DNA of 64,000 nucleotides from Aquabacterium fontiphilum (GTDB lineage: Bacteria > Pseudomonadota > Gammaproteobacteria > Burkholderiales > Burkholderiaceae_C), in the NCBI RefSeq assembly GCF_009909205.1, contig NZ_JAAAPN010000010.1, positions 62,001 through 126,000 on the forward strand, given 5' to 3'. Under the pieces are notes generated by a model. It was not told where the DNA came from. It worked only from the letters and a program-made list of their open reading frames with translations, and did no database searches. Positions 49,239 to 60,068 of this stretch are shown here, one piece after another (position 1 is the stretch's first letter; every line of letters starts with the position of its first letter). Both the position numbers and the translations under genes were made by a program.

Positions 49239-50021
49239 TCATTCGGCGCCACCACGCGGCGCCCGCGCCTTGCGCACCACCACCACCGGACGGGCACCCC
49301 GGGTGCGCTCGGGCGGCAGGGCCATCAGGTCAGCCAGTGCCTGGGTGGCCGCTGCCTGCTCGGCAGACCGCCGCGACGTGCCCTCACCCTGGGCGGACAC
49401 GCCCAGATCCGGCACCTCACAGGCCACCACGAAGACCTGCTCGTGCGCCTTGCCACGCGTGGCATCAATGCGGTAAGTCGGCACCGGCAGCTTGCGCCCT
49501 TGCAGCCATTCCTGCAAGGCCGTCTTGGCGTCCTTGGTCCACACATCCAGCGTCGACGCGTTGATCAAGGGGGCGAACAAGCGGTCGACCACCTCCCGTG
49601 CGCGCTCGAAGCCGGCATCGAGGTAGACCGCGCCAAACAGCGCTTCCAGCGTGTCGGCCAGGATGGACGGGCGTTGCGCCCCGCCCCCCCGGGACTCGCC
49701 CTCGCTGAGGCGCAGCAACTCAGGCAGGCCCAGTTGCAGCGCCAGCCGATGCAGGGTGTCCTGTCGCACCAGGTGGGCGCGCACCCGCGTGAGGTCGCCC
49801 TCGTCGCTGCGGTCGAAGCGGGCATACAACAGCGCCGACACGCACAGGCTCAACACCGCATCGCCCAGAAACTCCAGCCGCTCGTAGTGGTCGGCACCGA
49901 AGCTCTTGTGGGTCAGCGCGCGGGTCAGCAGCAGCGGCTGGGCGAACGTGTGGCCCAGCCGCGTTTGCAGGGCTTGCAGGTCAGCGGGCAGCGCCGCCGC
50001 AGGGCGAGGGGTATCAGGCAT
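49239..50021 (-). CDS. rnc: Ribonuclease III
   Basis: RNase III cuts double-stranded RNA in rRNA precursors and regulatory duplexes. The 260-residue protein has the catalytic signature ERLEFLGDAVLSL, the second acidic site in DTLEALFGAVYLDAGF, and a C-terminal double-stranded RNA-binding domain (DAKTALQEWLQGRKLPVPTYR...GTSRRSAEQAAATQAL) followed by a short basic tail. The frame opens with TTG directly before the ATG at 50021; the ATG is the likely start. It is followed by era. Confidence 0.97.
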   Translation of the reverse strand: MPDTPRPAAALPADLQALQTRLGHTFAQPLLLTRALTHKSFGADHYERLEFLGDAVLSLCVSALLYARFDRSDEGDLTRVRAHLVRQDTLHRLALQLGLPELLRLSEGESRGGGAQRPSILADTLEALFGAVYLDAGFERAREVVDRLFAPLINASTLDVWTKDAKTALQEWLQGRKLPVPTYRIDATRGKAHEQVFVVACEVPDLGVSAQGEGTSRRSAEQAAATQALADLMALPPERTRGARPVVVVRKARAPRGGAE

Positions 50022-50082
50022 CAAAGCAAAAACGGGCCTTCACAGGCCCGCTGCAACACAAAACGCACCAAGCAGACTGGCG

Positions 50083-50454
50083 TCACCGCGACTGGCCCTT
50101 GAACTTCAAGAGCAGGTAGACCGGATCGATCAGTTCGATCTCGCGGTTGTACGCGAAGCGCACGACGATGCGGTCGTTTTCCTTGACGATTTCCAGATCC
50201 TGTCCGCCGATGGATTCGACGCCGTACTGGATCTGCTTCTCGCGGTCGAAGGCCGCCCGGATCTCGGGCACCGTGCTGCCACCGGACACCGCCACCTTGT
50301 TCACCATGGACACCACGGTGCGGTACTCGGTCACCGCCGGCACCACCTTCATGATGACCAGCGCCAGCGCAGCAACCACCACGGCCCAGAACAGTAGGCC
50401 CACCAGGGTCACGCCACGCTGCGCCGTCATCCGATCACGATCAACCACATTCAT
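50083..50454 (-). CDS. DUF4845 protein with pilin-like N-terminus
   Basis: A 123-residue small membrane protein regularly found between lepB and rnc in betaproteobacteria. The N-terminus RGVTLVGLLFWAVVVAALALVIMKVVPAV looks like a type IV pilin-like methylation motif with a hydrophobic helix, but with GVTLVG rather than the strict GFTLIE. The rest is a small alpha/beta domain. Function unknown. ATG 50454 is supported by AGGAG seven bases upstream. It starts 18 bases after lepB. Confidence 0.82.
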   Translation of the reverse strand: MNVVDRDRMTAQRGVTLVGLLFWAVVVAALALVIMKVVPAVTEYRTVVSMVNKVAVSGGSTVPEIRAAFDREKQIQYGVESIGGQDLEIVKENDRIVVRFAYNREIELIDPVYLLLKFKGQSR

Positions 50455-50472
50455 GCCGTCACTCCTCACGGA

Positions 50473-51444
50473 TCAATGAAAGAAACCGATGCGCTTCAGA
50501 TCGCCGAAGTTCATCCAGATCATGAAGGCCTTGCCGACGATGTGATCGTCGGGCACGAAGCCCCAGAAACGGGAATCCAGCGAGTTGTCCCGGTTGTCAC
50601 CCAGCACGAAGTAATGGCCAGGCGGCACCTTGCAGACCACGCCCTCGCCGCTGTAGCGGCAGGCATCCTTGTGCGGGAAGTTCTCGACCGCATGCGGCGG
50701 CACGAAGGGCGGACGGTCCGGATCCACCAGGATGCGATGGGCCACCCCACCCACCTTCTCTTCGAACTGCGGCAGGTAGCGCAGCGATTCCTGTTCGTAG
50801 AAGGGCTGCAGCGCCTGTTGCGGCGCGGGCACCCCGTTCACGGTCAGCTGCTTGTTGATGTAGGCCACCTCGTCCCCGGGCACCGCCACCACGCGCTTGA
50901 TGTAGTCCATGCTGGGGTTCACGGGGAAGCGGAACACCATCACGTCACCCCGCTGCGGCTCGTTGTTGTCGATGACCTTCTTGTTGATCACCGGCAGGCG
51001 GATACCGTAGTGGTACTTGTTGACCAGGATGAGGTCGCCCACCAGCAGCGTCGGGATCATCGAGCCCGAGGGGATCTTGAACGGCTCAAACAGGAAGGAG
51101 CGCATCAGGAACACGGCGCAGATGACCGGGAACAAGCCAGCCGTCCAGTCCAGCCACCACGGCTGGGCCAGCAGGCGCTCGCGCGCCTGACGCACATCGC
51201 CATCCACCTGCGTGATGCCCTGGGCCGCCAGCTGGGCGCGCCGCGCCTGGTCTTCTTGCTCCAGACGGGCCGCAGCGGCCTCGCGCGCGGGGCGGAACTT
51301 GTAGCGCTCAGCCAGCCAGTAGGCCAGCGTGACCACCGTCATGGCAAACAGCACGAGCGAGAAATTGCCCTGCCATTGCCCAACATACCAGCCCCCCAGG
51401 TACACGGCCAGCGCCGCGTACAACAGTCCCGTGATCAGACTCAT
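50473..51444 (-). CDS. lepB: Signal peptidase I
   Basis: LepB removes signal peptides from exported proteins. The 323-residue protein has two N-terminal hydrophobic segments (about 3-20 and 28-45), a further membrane-near helix (about 100-118), then the catalytic Ser128 (PFKIPSGSM) and Lys183 (YIKRVVAVPGD), and the box E motif GDNRDNSLDSRFWG. The insert with CRYSGEGVVCKVPPGHY has a cysteine pair as in E. coli LepB. It lies 15 bases after lepA, the standard lepA-lepB operon. Confidence 0.98.
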   Translation of the reverse strand: MSLITGLLYAALAVYLGGWYVGQWQGNFSLVLFAMTVVTLAYWLAERYKFRPAREAAAARLEQEDQARRAQLAAQGITQVDGDVRQARERLLAQPWWLDWTAGLFPVICAVFLMRSFLFEPFKIPSGSMIPTLLVGDLILVNKYHYGIRLPVINKKVIDNNEPQRGDVMVFRFPVNPSMDYIKRVVAVPGDEVAYINKQLTVNGVPAPQQALQPFYEQESLRYLPQFEEKVGGVAHRILVDPDRPPFVPPHAVENFPHKDACRYSGEGVVCKVPPGHYFVLGDNRDNSLDSRFWGFVPDDHIVGKAFMIWMNFGDLKRIGFFH

Positions 51445-51459
51445 TGTGTGTGTTCTCTG

Positions 51460-53268
<1,809 letters not shown>

Positions 53269-53415
53269 AAAAAAAAGGCACGTCCAAAGTTGTGACGCGC
53301 CTTCCAACAAAAACGTATGGCAACTGCTTGTTGGACCTTCATTGTACAGAAAAGGTCCGGCGCACAAGCCGTCAGAACGCGATGAACACAGGGCGACGCA
53401 GGGATCGGCGCGTTT

Positions 53416-53450
53416 TTATACACAGCTTATCCACAGGCCCTTGTGAACAA
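53416..53450. promoter_or_regulatory. Cluster of DnaA boxes upstream of lepA
   Basis: TTATACACA (53416-53424) and TTATCCACA (53427-53435) both match the DnaA box consensus TTATNCACA exactly, in the same direction with 11 bases between their starts. A third, weaker box in the opposite direction, TTGTTCACA on the minus strand, lies at 53442-53450. Spacing by one helical turn favours cooperative DnaA binding. No origin genes are near, so a regulatory or DnaA-titrating role is more likely than replication initiation; this is inference. Confidence 0.6.
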
Positions 53451-53589
53451 ATTCGGCACCGCGTAGCGGCCTTGTCGGGTCACGCGACGGCCCCGGATTG
53501 TAGCCACAATCTCCGGCCCACCCGCCAGTTATCAACAGCGCCCCGCCCCTGATGCGCCCCTTGACGCCACCGCGTTGCGGCTTGACCGC

Positions 53590-53626
53590 AAAAAACCCCG
53601 GCGCCCACTCGGGTAACACCGGGGTT
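53590..53626 (-). terminator. Intrinsic terminator of degP
   Basis: Read on the minus strand, AACCCCGGTG and CGCCGGGGTT form a 10-bp stem (one G-U pair) with a 13-base loop, followed by a run of T residues formed by the A tract at 53590-53595. It lies 31 bases after the degP stop and should end the degP transcript before lepA. Confidence 0.88.
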
Positions 53627-53657
53627 CGGGCAAGCCCACCGAGAGCCGCGAGCGGCC

Positions 53658-55190
53658 TCAGCGCGCAGCGCGGATCACCACATACTGGGCCCAATCACCA
53701 CGGCGTACCAGCAGGCTCACCGGACGGCTGCGGTCGGCCTTGGCCAGCACCGATTCCAGCTGTTTGACTCCGGTGACCTGCACGTTGCCCACCGCCAGGA
53801 TGATGTCACCCTGACGCAGGCCCGCACGGGCCGCTGCGCCGTCCACCGTCTCCACCACCACGCCGCCAGACTGGCGCAACTCGCGGCGCTGCTCCGCAGT
53901 GAGCTCATTGACCGTCAAGCCGAAAGCGGTCAACGCGGTCGCGGGACGCGGCTCGGCGGGTGTTGCCGCGCGCGGCTTGGCTGCATCGAGCTCTGCCACC
54001 GTGATGGACAGATCGCGGTAGTTGCCACGCCGGAAGACCTGAGCCGTCACCCGGGTTCCGGGGCGAGTGGCCGCCACCATACGCGACAGGTCGGCAGGCC
54101 CGTCCACCGTCTGCCCATTGAAACGGGTGACGATGTCACCGGCCTCCAGACCGGCCTTCTCGGCCGGCGTACCGGGCTCCACACCCTGGATCAACGCGCC
54201 GGTGGCACGCCCAAGGCCCAGCGATTCGGCCACATCCCGGGGAACCGGGCCGATCGACACGCCAATGCGCCCGCGCGTGACGCGGCCATCGGCACGCAGC
54301 TGATCAGCCACGCGCATCGCGTCGTCGATGGGAATGGACAGCGAAATGCCCATGAAACCACCCGAGCGGCTCAGGATCTGCGAATTGATGCCCACGACCT
54401 CGCCGCGCATGTTGATCAGCGGTCCGCCCGAATTGCCCGGGTTGACCGCCACATCGGTCTGGATAAAGCGGATTTCCTCGCCCGTGTCCCGTGCCTTGGC
54501 GCTGACAATGCCGGCCGTCACGGTGTTCTCCAGGCCGAACGGTGTGCCAATCGCCATCACCCATTCACCGACCTTGAGCCGGCTGACGTCGCCGATCGTG
54601 ACCGCGGGCAAGCGCGCGGCTTCGATCTTGACGACAGCCACATCGGTGCGCTTGTCTACGCCAACCACACGGGCCTTGAACTCCCGCTTGTCGGTCAGGC
54701 TGACATAGACCTCGTCGGCCCCATCGATCACGTGGGCGTTGGTCATGATGAAGCCATCGGGTGTCAGGATGAAGCCGGATCCGAGACCGCGCGGCCGTTC
54801 CTCACCCGGTTCGGTGCCAGGCGGTCCATTGCGACGCGGTCCGGGCGTGGGCGCCGGCGCAGGCAGCGGCATGCCGAAGAAACGACGGAAGAACTCGCGC
54901 ATCTGCGCGTCCATCTCTTCGTTGCCCGAACCGCCAGCAGTGATGCGCTGCGTGGTGCGAATGCTCACGACGGACGGGCCGACGCGGTCGACCAGTTCGG
55001 TAAAGTCAGGCAGCCCCTTGACCAGCACCTGCTGTGGCGCCGAGGCGGCGGCATTTTGCTGGGCCTGCGACACATGCGGAAAGAGACTGGAGCTGAGCAC
55101 CAGCCCGACCGACGCCACCACGGCCCCGACCACCAGGGTGCGACGCACGACACTGGCTGTGGAGGCCCTGCTCTTGAACAAAGCTGTCAT
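53658..55190 (-). CDS. degP: Periplasmic serine endoprotease DegP-like (MucD)
   Basis: DegP/MucD degrades misfolded envelope proteins and is part of the sigma-E stress response. The 510-residue precursor has an N-terminal signal or anchor segment (TLVVGAVVASVGLVLSSSL), a trypsin-like domain with the full triad H153 (TNAHVIDG), D183 (RTDVAVV) and S254 (GNSGGPL), and two PDZ domains. An insert rich in Pro and Gly (PLPAPAPTPGPRRNGPPGTEPGEE) sits in the LA loop. I chose the ATG at 55190, with AGAGG upstream, over the TTG three codons before it. It follows rseA but is separated from it by a terminator-like hairpin. Confidence 0.95.
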   Translation of the reverse strand: MTALFKSRASTASVVRRTLVVGAVVASVGLVLSSSLFPHVSQAQQNAAASAPQQVLVKGLPDFTELVDRVGPSVVSIRTTQRITAGGSGNEEMDAQMREFFRRFFGMPLPAPAPTPGPRRNGPPGTEPGEERPRGLGSGFILTPDGFIMTNAHVIDGADEVYVSLTDKREFKARVVGVDKRTDVAVVKIEAARLPAVTIGDVSRLKVGEWVMAIGTPFGLENTVTAGIVSAKARDTGEEIRFIQTDVAVNPGNSGGPLINMRGEVVGINSQILSRSGGFMGISLSIPIDDAMRVADQLRADGRVTRGRIGVSIGPVPRDVAESLGLGRATGALIQGVEPGTPAEKAGLEAGDIVTRFNGQTVDGPADLSRMVAATRPGTRVTAQVFRRGNYRDLSITVAELDAAKPRAATPAEPRPATALTAFGLTVNELTAEQRRELRQSGGVVVETVDGAAARAGLRQGDIILAVGNVQVTGVKQLESVLAKADRSRPVSLLVRRGDWAQYVVIRAAR

Positions 55191-55312
55191 GGATTCCAAC
55201 CTCTGAACAACAAACCGCTGACCGCGGCATCACTGTGAACGTCCGAGCCGGATGTTAAGACGACACGGTTACAGGAAATACGTCGCCGTTGTAAAAACCC
55301 GTGAAGCCAAGC

Positions 55313-55338
55313 AAAACGGGGTGACGTTGGTCACCCCG
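55313..55338 (-). terminator. Terminator-like hairpin after rseA
   Basis: A perfect 9-bp stem (CGGGGTGAC / GTCACCCCG) with a four-base loop lies 28 bases after the rseA stop and is followed on the minus strand by TTTTGCTT. The T run is short, so termination may be partial. It implies that degP has its own promoter in the following 120 bases, where TTTACA-16-TGTAAC is a weak candidate. Confidence 0.65.
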
Positions 55339-55365
55339 GCGCGACGGCAAGACGACAGATCCGGT

Positions 55366-56037
55366 TCAGCGTGTCCGCCAGACCAGCTCGGACACGGGCG
55401 CCCCCCGCTCGGAGAACGACGCATCGGCCGGATGTGCTGCCGGCACGACCAGCCCGACTGGGGTGATGTCCGCCGCGGCGGCACGACGCGCGCCCGCAAA
55501 CGTCTGCTGGGCCGGCTGGTGCGCCGCGGCGGGCGTCCACGCGCTTGGGGCCACCCCGAAGGCGAGATCGACGCCAGCGACGCTTCCCGGCGCGCGCACA
55601 GCCGCCATGGAGCCCGCCGTGGGCTCCCATTGCGCATCTTGCAACGCGAGCACACCGGACAACATGGCCACAAAACCAGCGGCCACCGCCATGGGGCCAG
55701 CCCAGCGACGCGCCCGGGCAGCCGACGACGCCATGTGGCCACTGTGCGCGGGCACGACCGGCTCGGCACGCTGCGCCGCAGGCGCCAGCACCACGGGTTC
55801 CTGAGCCAGGCGGCTGCGCACCCCTGCGAGGAAGGCCGCACTGCTCTGCCCGGCGGCTGCGTCGCCCGAGCGCAGCACCTCACCAATCAGGTGATAGGTG
55901 GCCCATGCGTCGCGGGCGTCGTCGCTGTCGCGCCAGGCGGCGCACGCCTGGCTCACATCCGCATCCTGCGCTTGGCCGTCCATCAGGGCCGACAGGGTTT
56001 CACGGCGCTTCTGGGCATGCAGTACGGGGTCGTTCAT
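55366..56037 (-). CDS. rseA: Sigma-E factor negative regulatory protein RseA
   Basis: RseA is the membrane anti-sigma factor that holds RpoE until envelope stress triggers its proteolysis. The 223-residue protein has the cytosolic RseA domain (RRETLSALMDGQAQDADVSQACAAWRDSDDARDAWATYHLIGEVLRSGD), one membrane segment (about 115-132, WAGPMAVAAGFVAMLSGVLAL) and an Ala-rich periplasmic part ending ELVWRTR. GGAG lies upstream of the ATG. It follows rpoE by 135 bases. The usual partner gene rseB is not downstream; degP follows instead. Confidence 0.9.
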   Translation of the reverse strand: MNDPVLHAQKRRETLSALMDGQAQDADVSQACAAWRDSDDARDAWATYHLIGEVLRSGDAAAGQSSAAFLAGVRSRLAQEPVVLAPAAQRAEPVVPAHSGHMASSAARARRWAGPMAVAAGFVAMLSGVLALQDAQWEPTAGSMAAVRAPGSVAGVDLAFGVAPSAWTPAAAHQPAQQTFAGARRAAAADITPVGLVVPAAHPADASFSERGAPVSELVWRTR

Positions 56038-56172
56038 GGTGGGCAGCTCCTGTCTCCGTTACGGCGCACGCCACGCGGCGCACGCCATCTGTCGCTCTGA
56101 GCGCGGAATACCTCAAGCGTTCCGTGGCTCACGCCAGAGAGATCACATCGGGACAAAAAAGTTCACGCAACT

Positions 56173-56901
56173 TCACCAACGCGCCCCGTCTCGGGTGTCA
56201 AGCAAGGGACGAAGCCGCGCCGCAATGGCCTCCCGAGCCCGAAAAATTCGCGAGCGCACGGTCCCGATGGGGCAATTCATGATCTCGGCAATCTCGTCAT
56301 AGCTCAAGCCCTCGATCTCTCGCAGGGTAATGGCCTGGCGGAGTTCGTCAGACAGTTCCGCCATGGCGGCATGCACAGTTTCGGCGACCTGCCGGCTGGC
56401 CAGCAGCGATTCCGGCGTCTCGCCGTCGCTCAGTTCGTTCTCGACCCGCGGCGCCTCGTCCTCGTCGTCGCCCCGGCTTGCCACGGCAGACTCGGTCATC
56501 ACCGGGTCGCGCTGCAGGCCGATCATGGCCTTCTTGGCCGTGTTGACCGCAATGCGGTACAGCCACGTGTAGAACGCGCTTTCACCCCGGAATGACGGCA
56601 GCGCCCGGTAAGCGCGGATGAAGGTCTCCTGGGCGATGTCTTCAACCAGGTCCACATCACGCACCATGCGACCAATCAGCCGCTCGATGCGGCGCTGGTA
56701 CTTGACCACCAGCATCTCGAAGGCCCGCTGATCGCCACGCTGCACGCGCTCGACAAGCGCCGCATCGACATCGGGCGCCAGCGGCTGGGCGACTGCCCCG
56801 GTGGGTGTGCCTTCCACGGGCGCACGCAATCCACCCTGGCCCTGCGCCTCTTGCGGCGTGGGCTGAGCATCGTCGGGCCCGATGCGCTCACCGGCCATCA
56901 T
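56173..56901 (-). CDS. rpoE: RNA polymerase sigma factor RpoE (sigma-E)
   Basis: RpoE directs the envelope stress regulon. The 242-residue ECF sigma factor has a ~45-residue variable N-terminus, then region 2 (RGDQRAFEMLVVKYQRRIERLIGRMVRDVDLVEDIAQETFIRAYRALPSFRGESAFYTWLYRIAVNTAKK) and region 4 (ELSDELRQAITLREIEGLSYDEIAEIMNCPIGTVRSRIFRAREAI). AGGAGG precedes the ATG by five bases. Its start overlaps the stop of the upstream membrane-protein gene (ATGA), so it can be expressed from the fab operon as well as from its own promoter. Confidence 0.97.
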   Translation of the reverse strand: MMAGERIGPDDAQPTPQEAQGQGGLRAPVEGTPTGAVAQPLAPDVDAALVERVQRGDQRAFEMLVVKYQRRIERLIGRMVRDVDLVEDIAQETFIRAYRALPSFRGESAFYTWLYRIAVNTAKKAMIGLQRDPVMTESAVASRGDDEDEAPRVENELSDGETPESLLASRQVAETVHAAMAELSDELRQAITLREIEGLSYDEIAEIMNCPIGTVRSRIFRAREAIAARLRPLLDTRDGARW

Positions 56902-57605
56902 GCGACCCTCCTGCGTCCGCGCCGACCAGCGCGCTCGGGCAGGCAGACGGTGTCGGGAAAATCGGTGTCGGGCGGACAGGTGGACAAGACAGATCCCTGC
57001 TGGTGTTCATGGGGGGATGATGCCATTGACTGGGCCAGGGTGCCGAACGCTGTGTCGTCGACGGTCAGCAGACAACTGAGCCGATGCAGGTCGGCCGGGT
57101 CATCACGTTCGGGCAAAGGCGGAACCCAGCACCACACCATCTTGCCCGCGGAAGGGGCGCGCAAGGCCAGCGGCGCAGACACGGGTCGCAAACGGTAAAG
57201 CCGCCAGCCAAAGAGCTGCAGGACGCGCTCGGGCGCCACGGCCTGCATGCCCTGCTCACCCAGCGTCCATAGCCCACGACCTCGGGGCAGCGGTTCCCAG
57301 CGCAAGACGACCGCGCCGCTTTCGTGCGCGCGCCGCGTCACCCCGAGCCAGGCGCCGACGCACCAGAGCAAAGCCAGCAACACAGCCGCCACGTGCCGCC
57401 CATCGGTGTCGCGCGAGCGCCAGGCGTCCATCAGCCATGCGGTCAGCCAGACCAACACCAGAACCGTCATCAGCACGGCCCACAGGCGCATCACCCGGCG
57501 CGCCCCACGCCATGGCAACCATGCCGTGGTCAGGCGCCACTGCCCTGGCGCCAACAACGGCGGCGCACTGTACAGGCTGGCATACGGGCTGACCGGATGC
57601 GTCAT
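56898..57605 (-). CDS. Uncharacterised two-helix membrane protein between fabF and rpoE
   Basis: I do not recognise this 235-residue protein with certainty. It has a short N-terminal part, two adjacent membrane helices (about 38-61, MRLWAVLMTVLVLVWLTAWLMDAW; 72-91, HVAAVLLALLWCVGAWLGV), and a soluble region with WTLGEQGMQAV, VWCWVPPLPERDDPADLHRLSCLL and a Cys/Pro/Arg-rich tail. The layout recalls the YgfX type of small membrane proteins, but that is tentative. It starts 34 bases after fabF, and its stop overlaps the rpoE start, so translation of rpoE is probably coupled to it. Confidence 0.7.
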   Translation of the reverse strand: MTHPVSPYASLYSAPPLLAPGQWRLTTAWLPWRGARRVMRLWAVLMTVLVLVWLTAWLMDAWRSRDTDGRHVAAVLLALLWCVGAWLGVTRRAHESGAVVLRWEPLPRGRGLWTLGEQGMQAVAPERVLQLFGWRLYRLRPVSAPLALRAPSAGKMVWCWVPPLPERDDPADLHRLSCLLTVDDTAFGTLAQSMASSPHEHQQGSVLSTCPPDTDFPDTVCLPERAGRRGRRRVA

Positions 57606-57639
57606 CGCGCGTCAGCAGGCATGGCGCGCACTCGGTTCG

Positions 57640-58884
57640 TCAGACCCGCTTGAACACCAGCGTGCCGTTGGTGCCGCCAAAGCCGAAGTTGTTCTTCAGG
57701 GCCGCATCGATCTTCATCTCACGCGCGGTATTGGCGCAGTAGTCCAGGTCGCATTCCGGATCCTGGTTGAAGATGTTGATCGTGGGTGGCGAGACCTGGT
57801 GGTGAATGGCCAGTGCGGTGAACACCGACTCGATGCCGCCGGCGCCCCCCAGAAGGTGACCCGTCATCGACTTGGTGGAGTTGACCACGAGCTGACGGGC
57901 GTGGTCGCCAAAGGCTGCCTTGATGGCATTGGTTTCGTTGACGTCGCCCAGCGGCGTTGACGTGCCGTGGGCGTTCAGGTACTGCACCTGGTCGGCGTTC
58001 AAGCCGGCGTTGCGCAGCGCGGCCAGCATCGAGCGCTTGGGGCCGTCCACATCAGGGGCGGTCATGTGATAAGCGTCGCCGCTCATGCCAAAGCCTGCCA
58101 ACTCGGCATAGATGCGCGCACCGCGGGCCTTGGCGTGTTCGTACTCTTCGAGCACCATGACGCCAGCGCCCTCGCCCAGCACAAAGCCGTCGCGGTCCTT
58201 GTCCCAGGGGCGCGAGGCCGTCTTGGGGTCGTCGTTGCGGGTCGACAGGGCCCGGGCTGCAGCAAAGCCGCCCACACCCAGCGGGCAGACGGTCGACTCG
58301 GCACCGCCGGCCACCATCACGTCGGCATCGCCATATTCGATCAGACGCGCAGCCAGACCGATGGCGTGCAGCCCGGTGGTACAGGCCGTGACCATCGACA
58401 GGTTGGGCCCCTTGAAGCCGTACTGGATGGACACGTGTCCTGAGATCATGTTGATGATCGAGGCGGGCACGAAGAACGGCGAAATGCGCCGTGGCCCGCG
58501 CTCGGTGTATTCCTTGTGGGTCTGCTCGATCATGGGCAGACCGCCGATGCCGGAGCCGACCATCACGCCAATGCGCTCGGCCTGCTCGAGGCTCAACCCT
58601 TCACCCGTGGCCAGTCCGGAGTCGCGCACAGCCTGCATGCTGGCGGCCAGACCGAAGTGGATGAAGGTATCCATGTGGCGGGCTTCCTTGGCGGGGATGT
58701 AATCCTCGATGCTGAAGCCCTTGACCTCGCCTGCGAACTGGCAGGCAAACGCCGAAGCGTCGAATTTGGTGATGGTTTGGATGCCGGATTGCCCTGCAAC
58801 CAGGTTCGACCAGGATTCCTGTACCGTGTTGCCCACAGGGGTAACCAGGCCCAGGCCAGTGACGACGACGCGACGACGGGTCAT
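57640..58884 (-). CDS. fabF: 3-oxoacyl-[ACP] synthase II
   Basis: FabF elongates acyl-ACP by condensation with malonyl-ACP and is key for unsaturated and temperature-adjusted fatty acids. The 414-residue protein has the complete KAS I/II triad: C168 ([11 protein letters not shown]), H306 (NAHGTST) and H343 ([13 protein letters not shown]). N-terminus [18 protein letters not shown] is typical. It follows acpP by 72 bases in the fab operon. Confidence 0.98.
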   Translation of the reverse strand: MTRRRVVVTGLGLVTPVGNTVQESWSNLVAGQSGIQTITKFDASAFACQFAGEVKGFSIEDYIPAKEARHMDTFIHFGLAASMQAVRDSGLATGEGLSLEQAERIGVMVGSGIGGLPMIEQTHKEYTERGPRRISPFFVPASIINMISGHVSIQYGFKGPNLSMVTACTTGLHAIGLAARLIEYGDADVMVAGGAESTVCPLGVGGFAAARALSTRNDDPKTASRPWDKDRDGFVLGEGAGVMVLEEYEHAKARGARIYAELAGFGMSGDAYHMTAPDVDGPKRSMLAALRNAGLNADQVQYLNAHGTSTPLGDVNETNAIKAAFGDHARQLVVNSTKSMTGHLLGGAGGIESVFTALAIHHQVSPPTINIFNQDPECDLDYCANTAREMKIDAALKNNFGFGGTNGTLVFKRV

Positions 58885-58956
58885 GCTGTATGGAATCGGT
58901 AGTTGATGAGGGTGGAGGGCCCGGGCCTCAGGAGGCCGGGGACCGGCTCCGCACGC

Positions 58957-59298
<342 letters not shown>

Positions 59299-59306
59299 TC
59301 AAAAAA

Positions 59307-60068
59307 TCAGCTCATGTACATGCCGCCGTTGACATGCAGCTCCACACCGGTGATGTAGCCGGCCTGGGGCGACGCCAGAAAGGCCACGGCCTCGGCAATG
59401 TCTTGCGGCTGGCCCAGTCGGCCCAGTGGGATCTGGGCCTGCAGGCCGCTGCGTTGCTCGTCCGTCAGGGCGCGGGTCATGTCAGTATCGATGAAACCCG
59501 GCGCGACGCAATTGACCGTGATCGAACGGCTGCCCAGTTCACGGGCCAGCGCGCGGGTCATGCCCGCCACGCCGGCCTTGGCCGCGGCGTAGTTGGCCTG
59601 ACCGGCGTTGCCCGAAGCCCCCACCACCGAGGTGATGTTGACGATGCGGCCGTAGCGCTGCTTCATCATGGGGCGCATGACGGCACGGCTCAGACGGAAC
59701 ACCGCCTTGAGGTTGGTGTCGATGACCGCATCCCAGTCGTCGTCCTTCATGCGCATGGCCAGGGTGTCGCGCGTGATGCCCGCATTGTTGACCAGCACAT
59801 GCAGGCCGCCCTGCTCCTTGATGATCTGGTCGATCAGCGCATCGGTGGCGGCCGCGTCGGTCACATCCAGCACGACGCCGCGGCAGTCGGCAAAGCCTGA
59901 CAGGCTCTCGGTGATGCGCTGGGCGCCGGCTTCGGAGGTGGCCGTGCCGATCACGCGCAGGCCCCGCTGGGCCAGTGCCAGGGCGATGGCCTGGCCAATG
60001 CCGCGGGTCGCGCCGGTGACCAGGGCAACCTGGGCGGGTGCAGTGGTCGGGGTGTGCGTGTCGCTCAT
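59307..60068 (-). CDS. fabG: 3-oxoacyl-[ACP] reductase
   Basis: FabG reduces beta-ketoacyl-ACP with NADPH. The 253-residue short-chain dehydrogenase has the cofactor motif TGATRGIGQAIA (18-29), NNAG, and the catalytic S147, Y160 and K164 (NITSVVGASGNAGQANYAAAK). The N-terminus carries about ten extra residues (MSDTHTPTTAPAQ). Its start overlaps the fabD stop (ATGA), so it is probably coupled to fabD. Confidence 0.98.
   Translation of the reverse strand: MSDTHTPTTAPAQVALVTGATRGIGQAIALALAQRGLRVIGTATSEAGAQRITESLSGFADCRGVVLDVTDAAATDALIDQIIKEQGGLHVLVNNAGITRDTLAMRMKDDDWDAVIDTNLKAVFRLSRAVMRPMMKQRYGRIVNITSVVGASGNAGQANYAAAKAGVAGMTRALARELGSRSITVNCVAPGFIDTDMTRALTDEQRSGLQAQIPLGRLGQPQDIAEAVAFLASPQAGYITGVELHVNGGMYMS

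Larger units (their letters stand above)
53269..53657 (-). other. Intergenic region between degP and lepA
   Basis: This 389-base gap has no gene I can support. It contains the degP terminator at its right part (53590-53626), a further DnaA-like box TTATCAACA (53531-53539), a compact cluster of three DnaA-box sequences (53416-53450), and the leader of lepA. An A/T-rich TATAAA reads toward lepA within the cluster, but I see no convincing -35 sequence for it. Confidence 0.6.

Noticed and set aside
53416-53450. Chromosomal origin of replication
   Set aside because: There are DnaA boxes but no AT-rich unwinding element and no dnaA, dnaN, gidA or parAB genes nearby.
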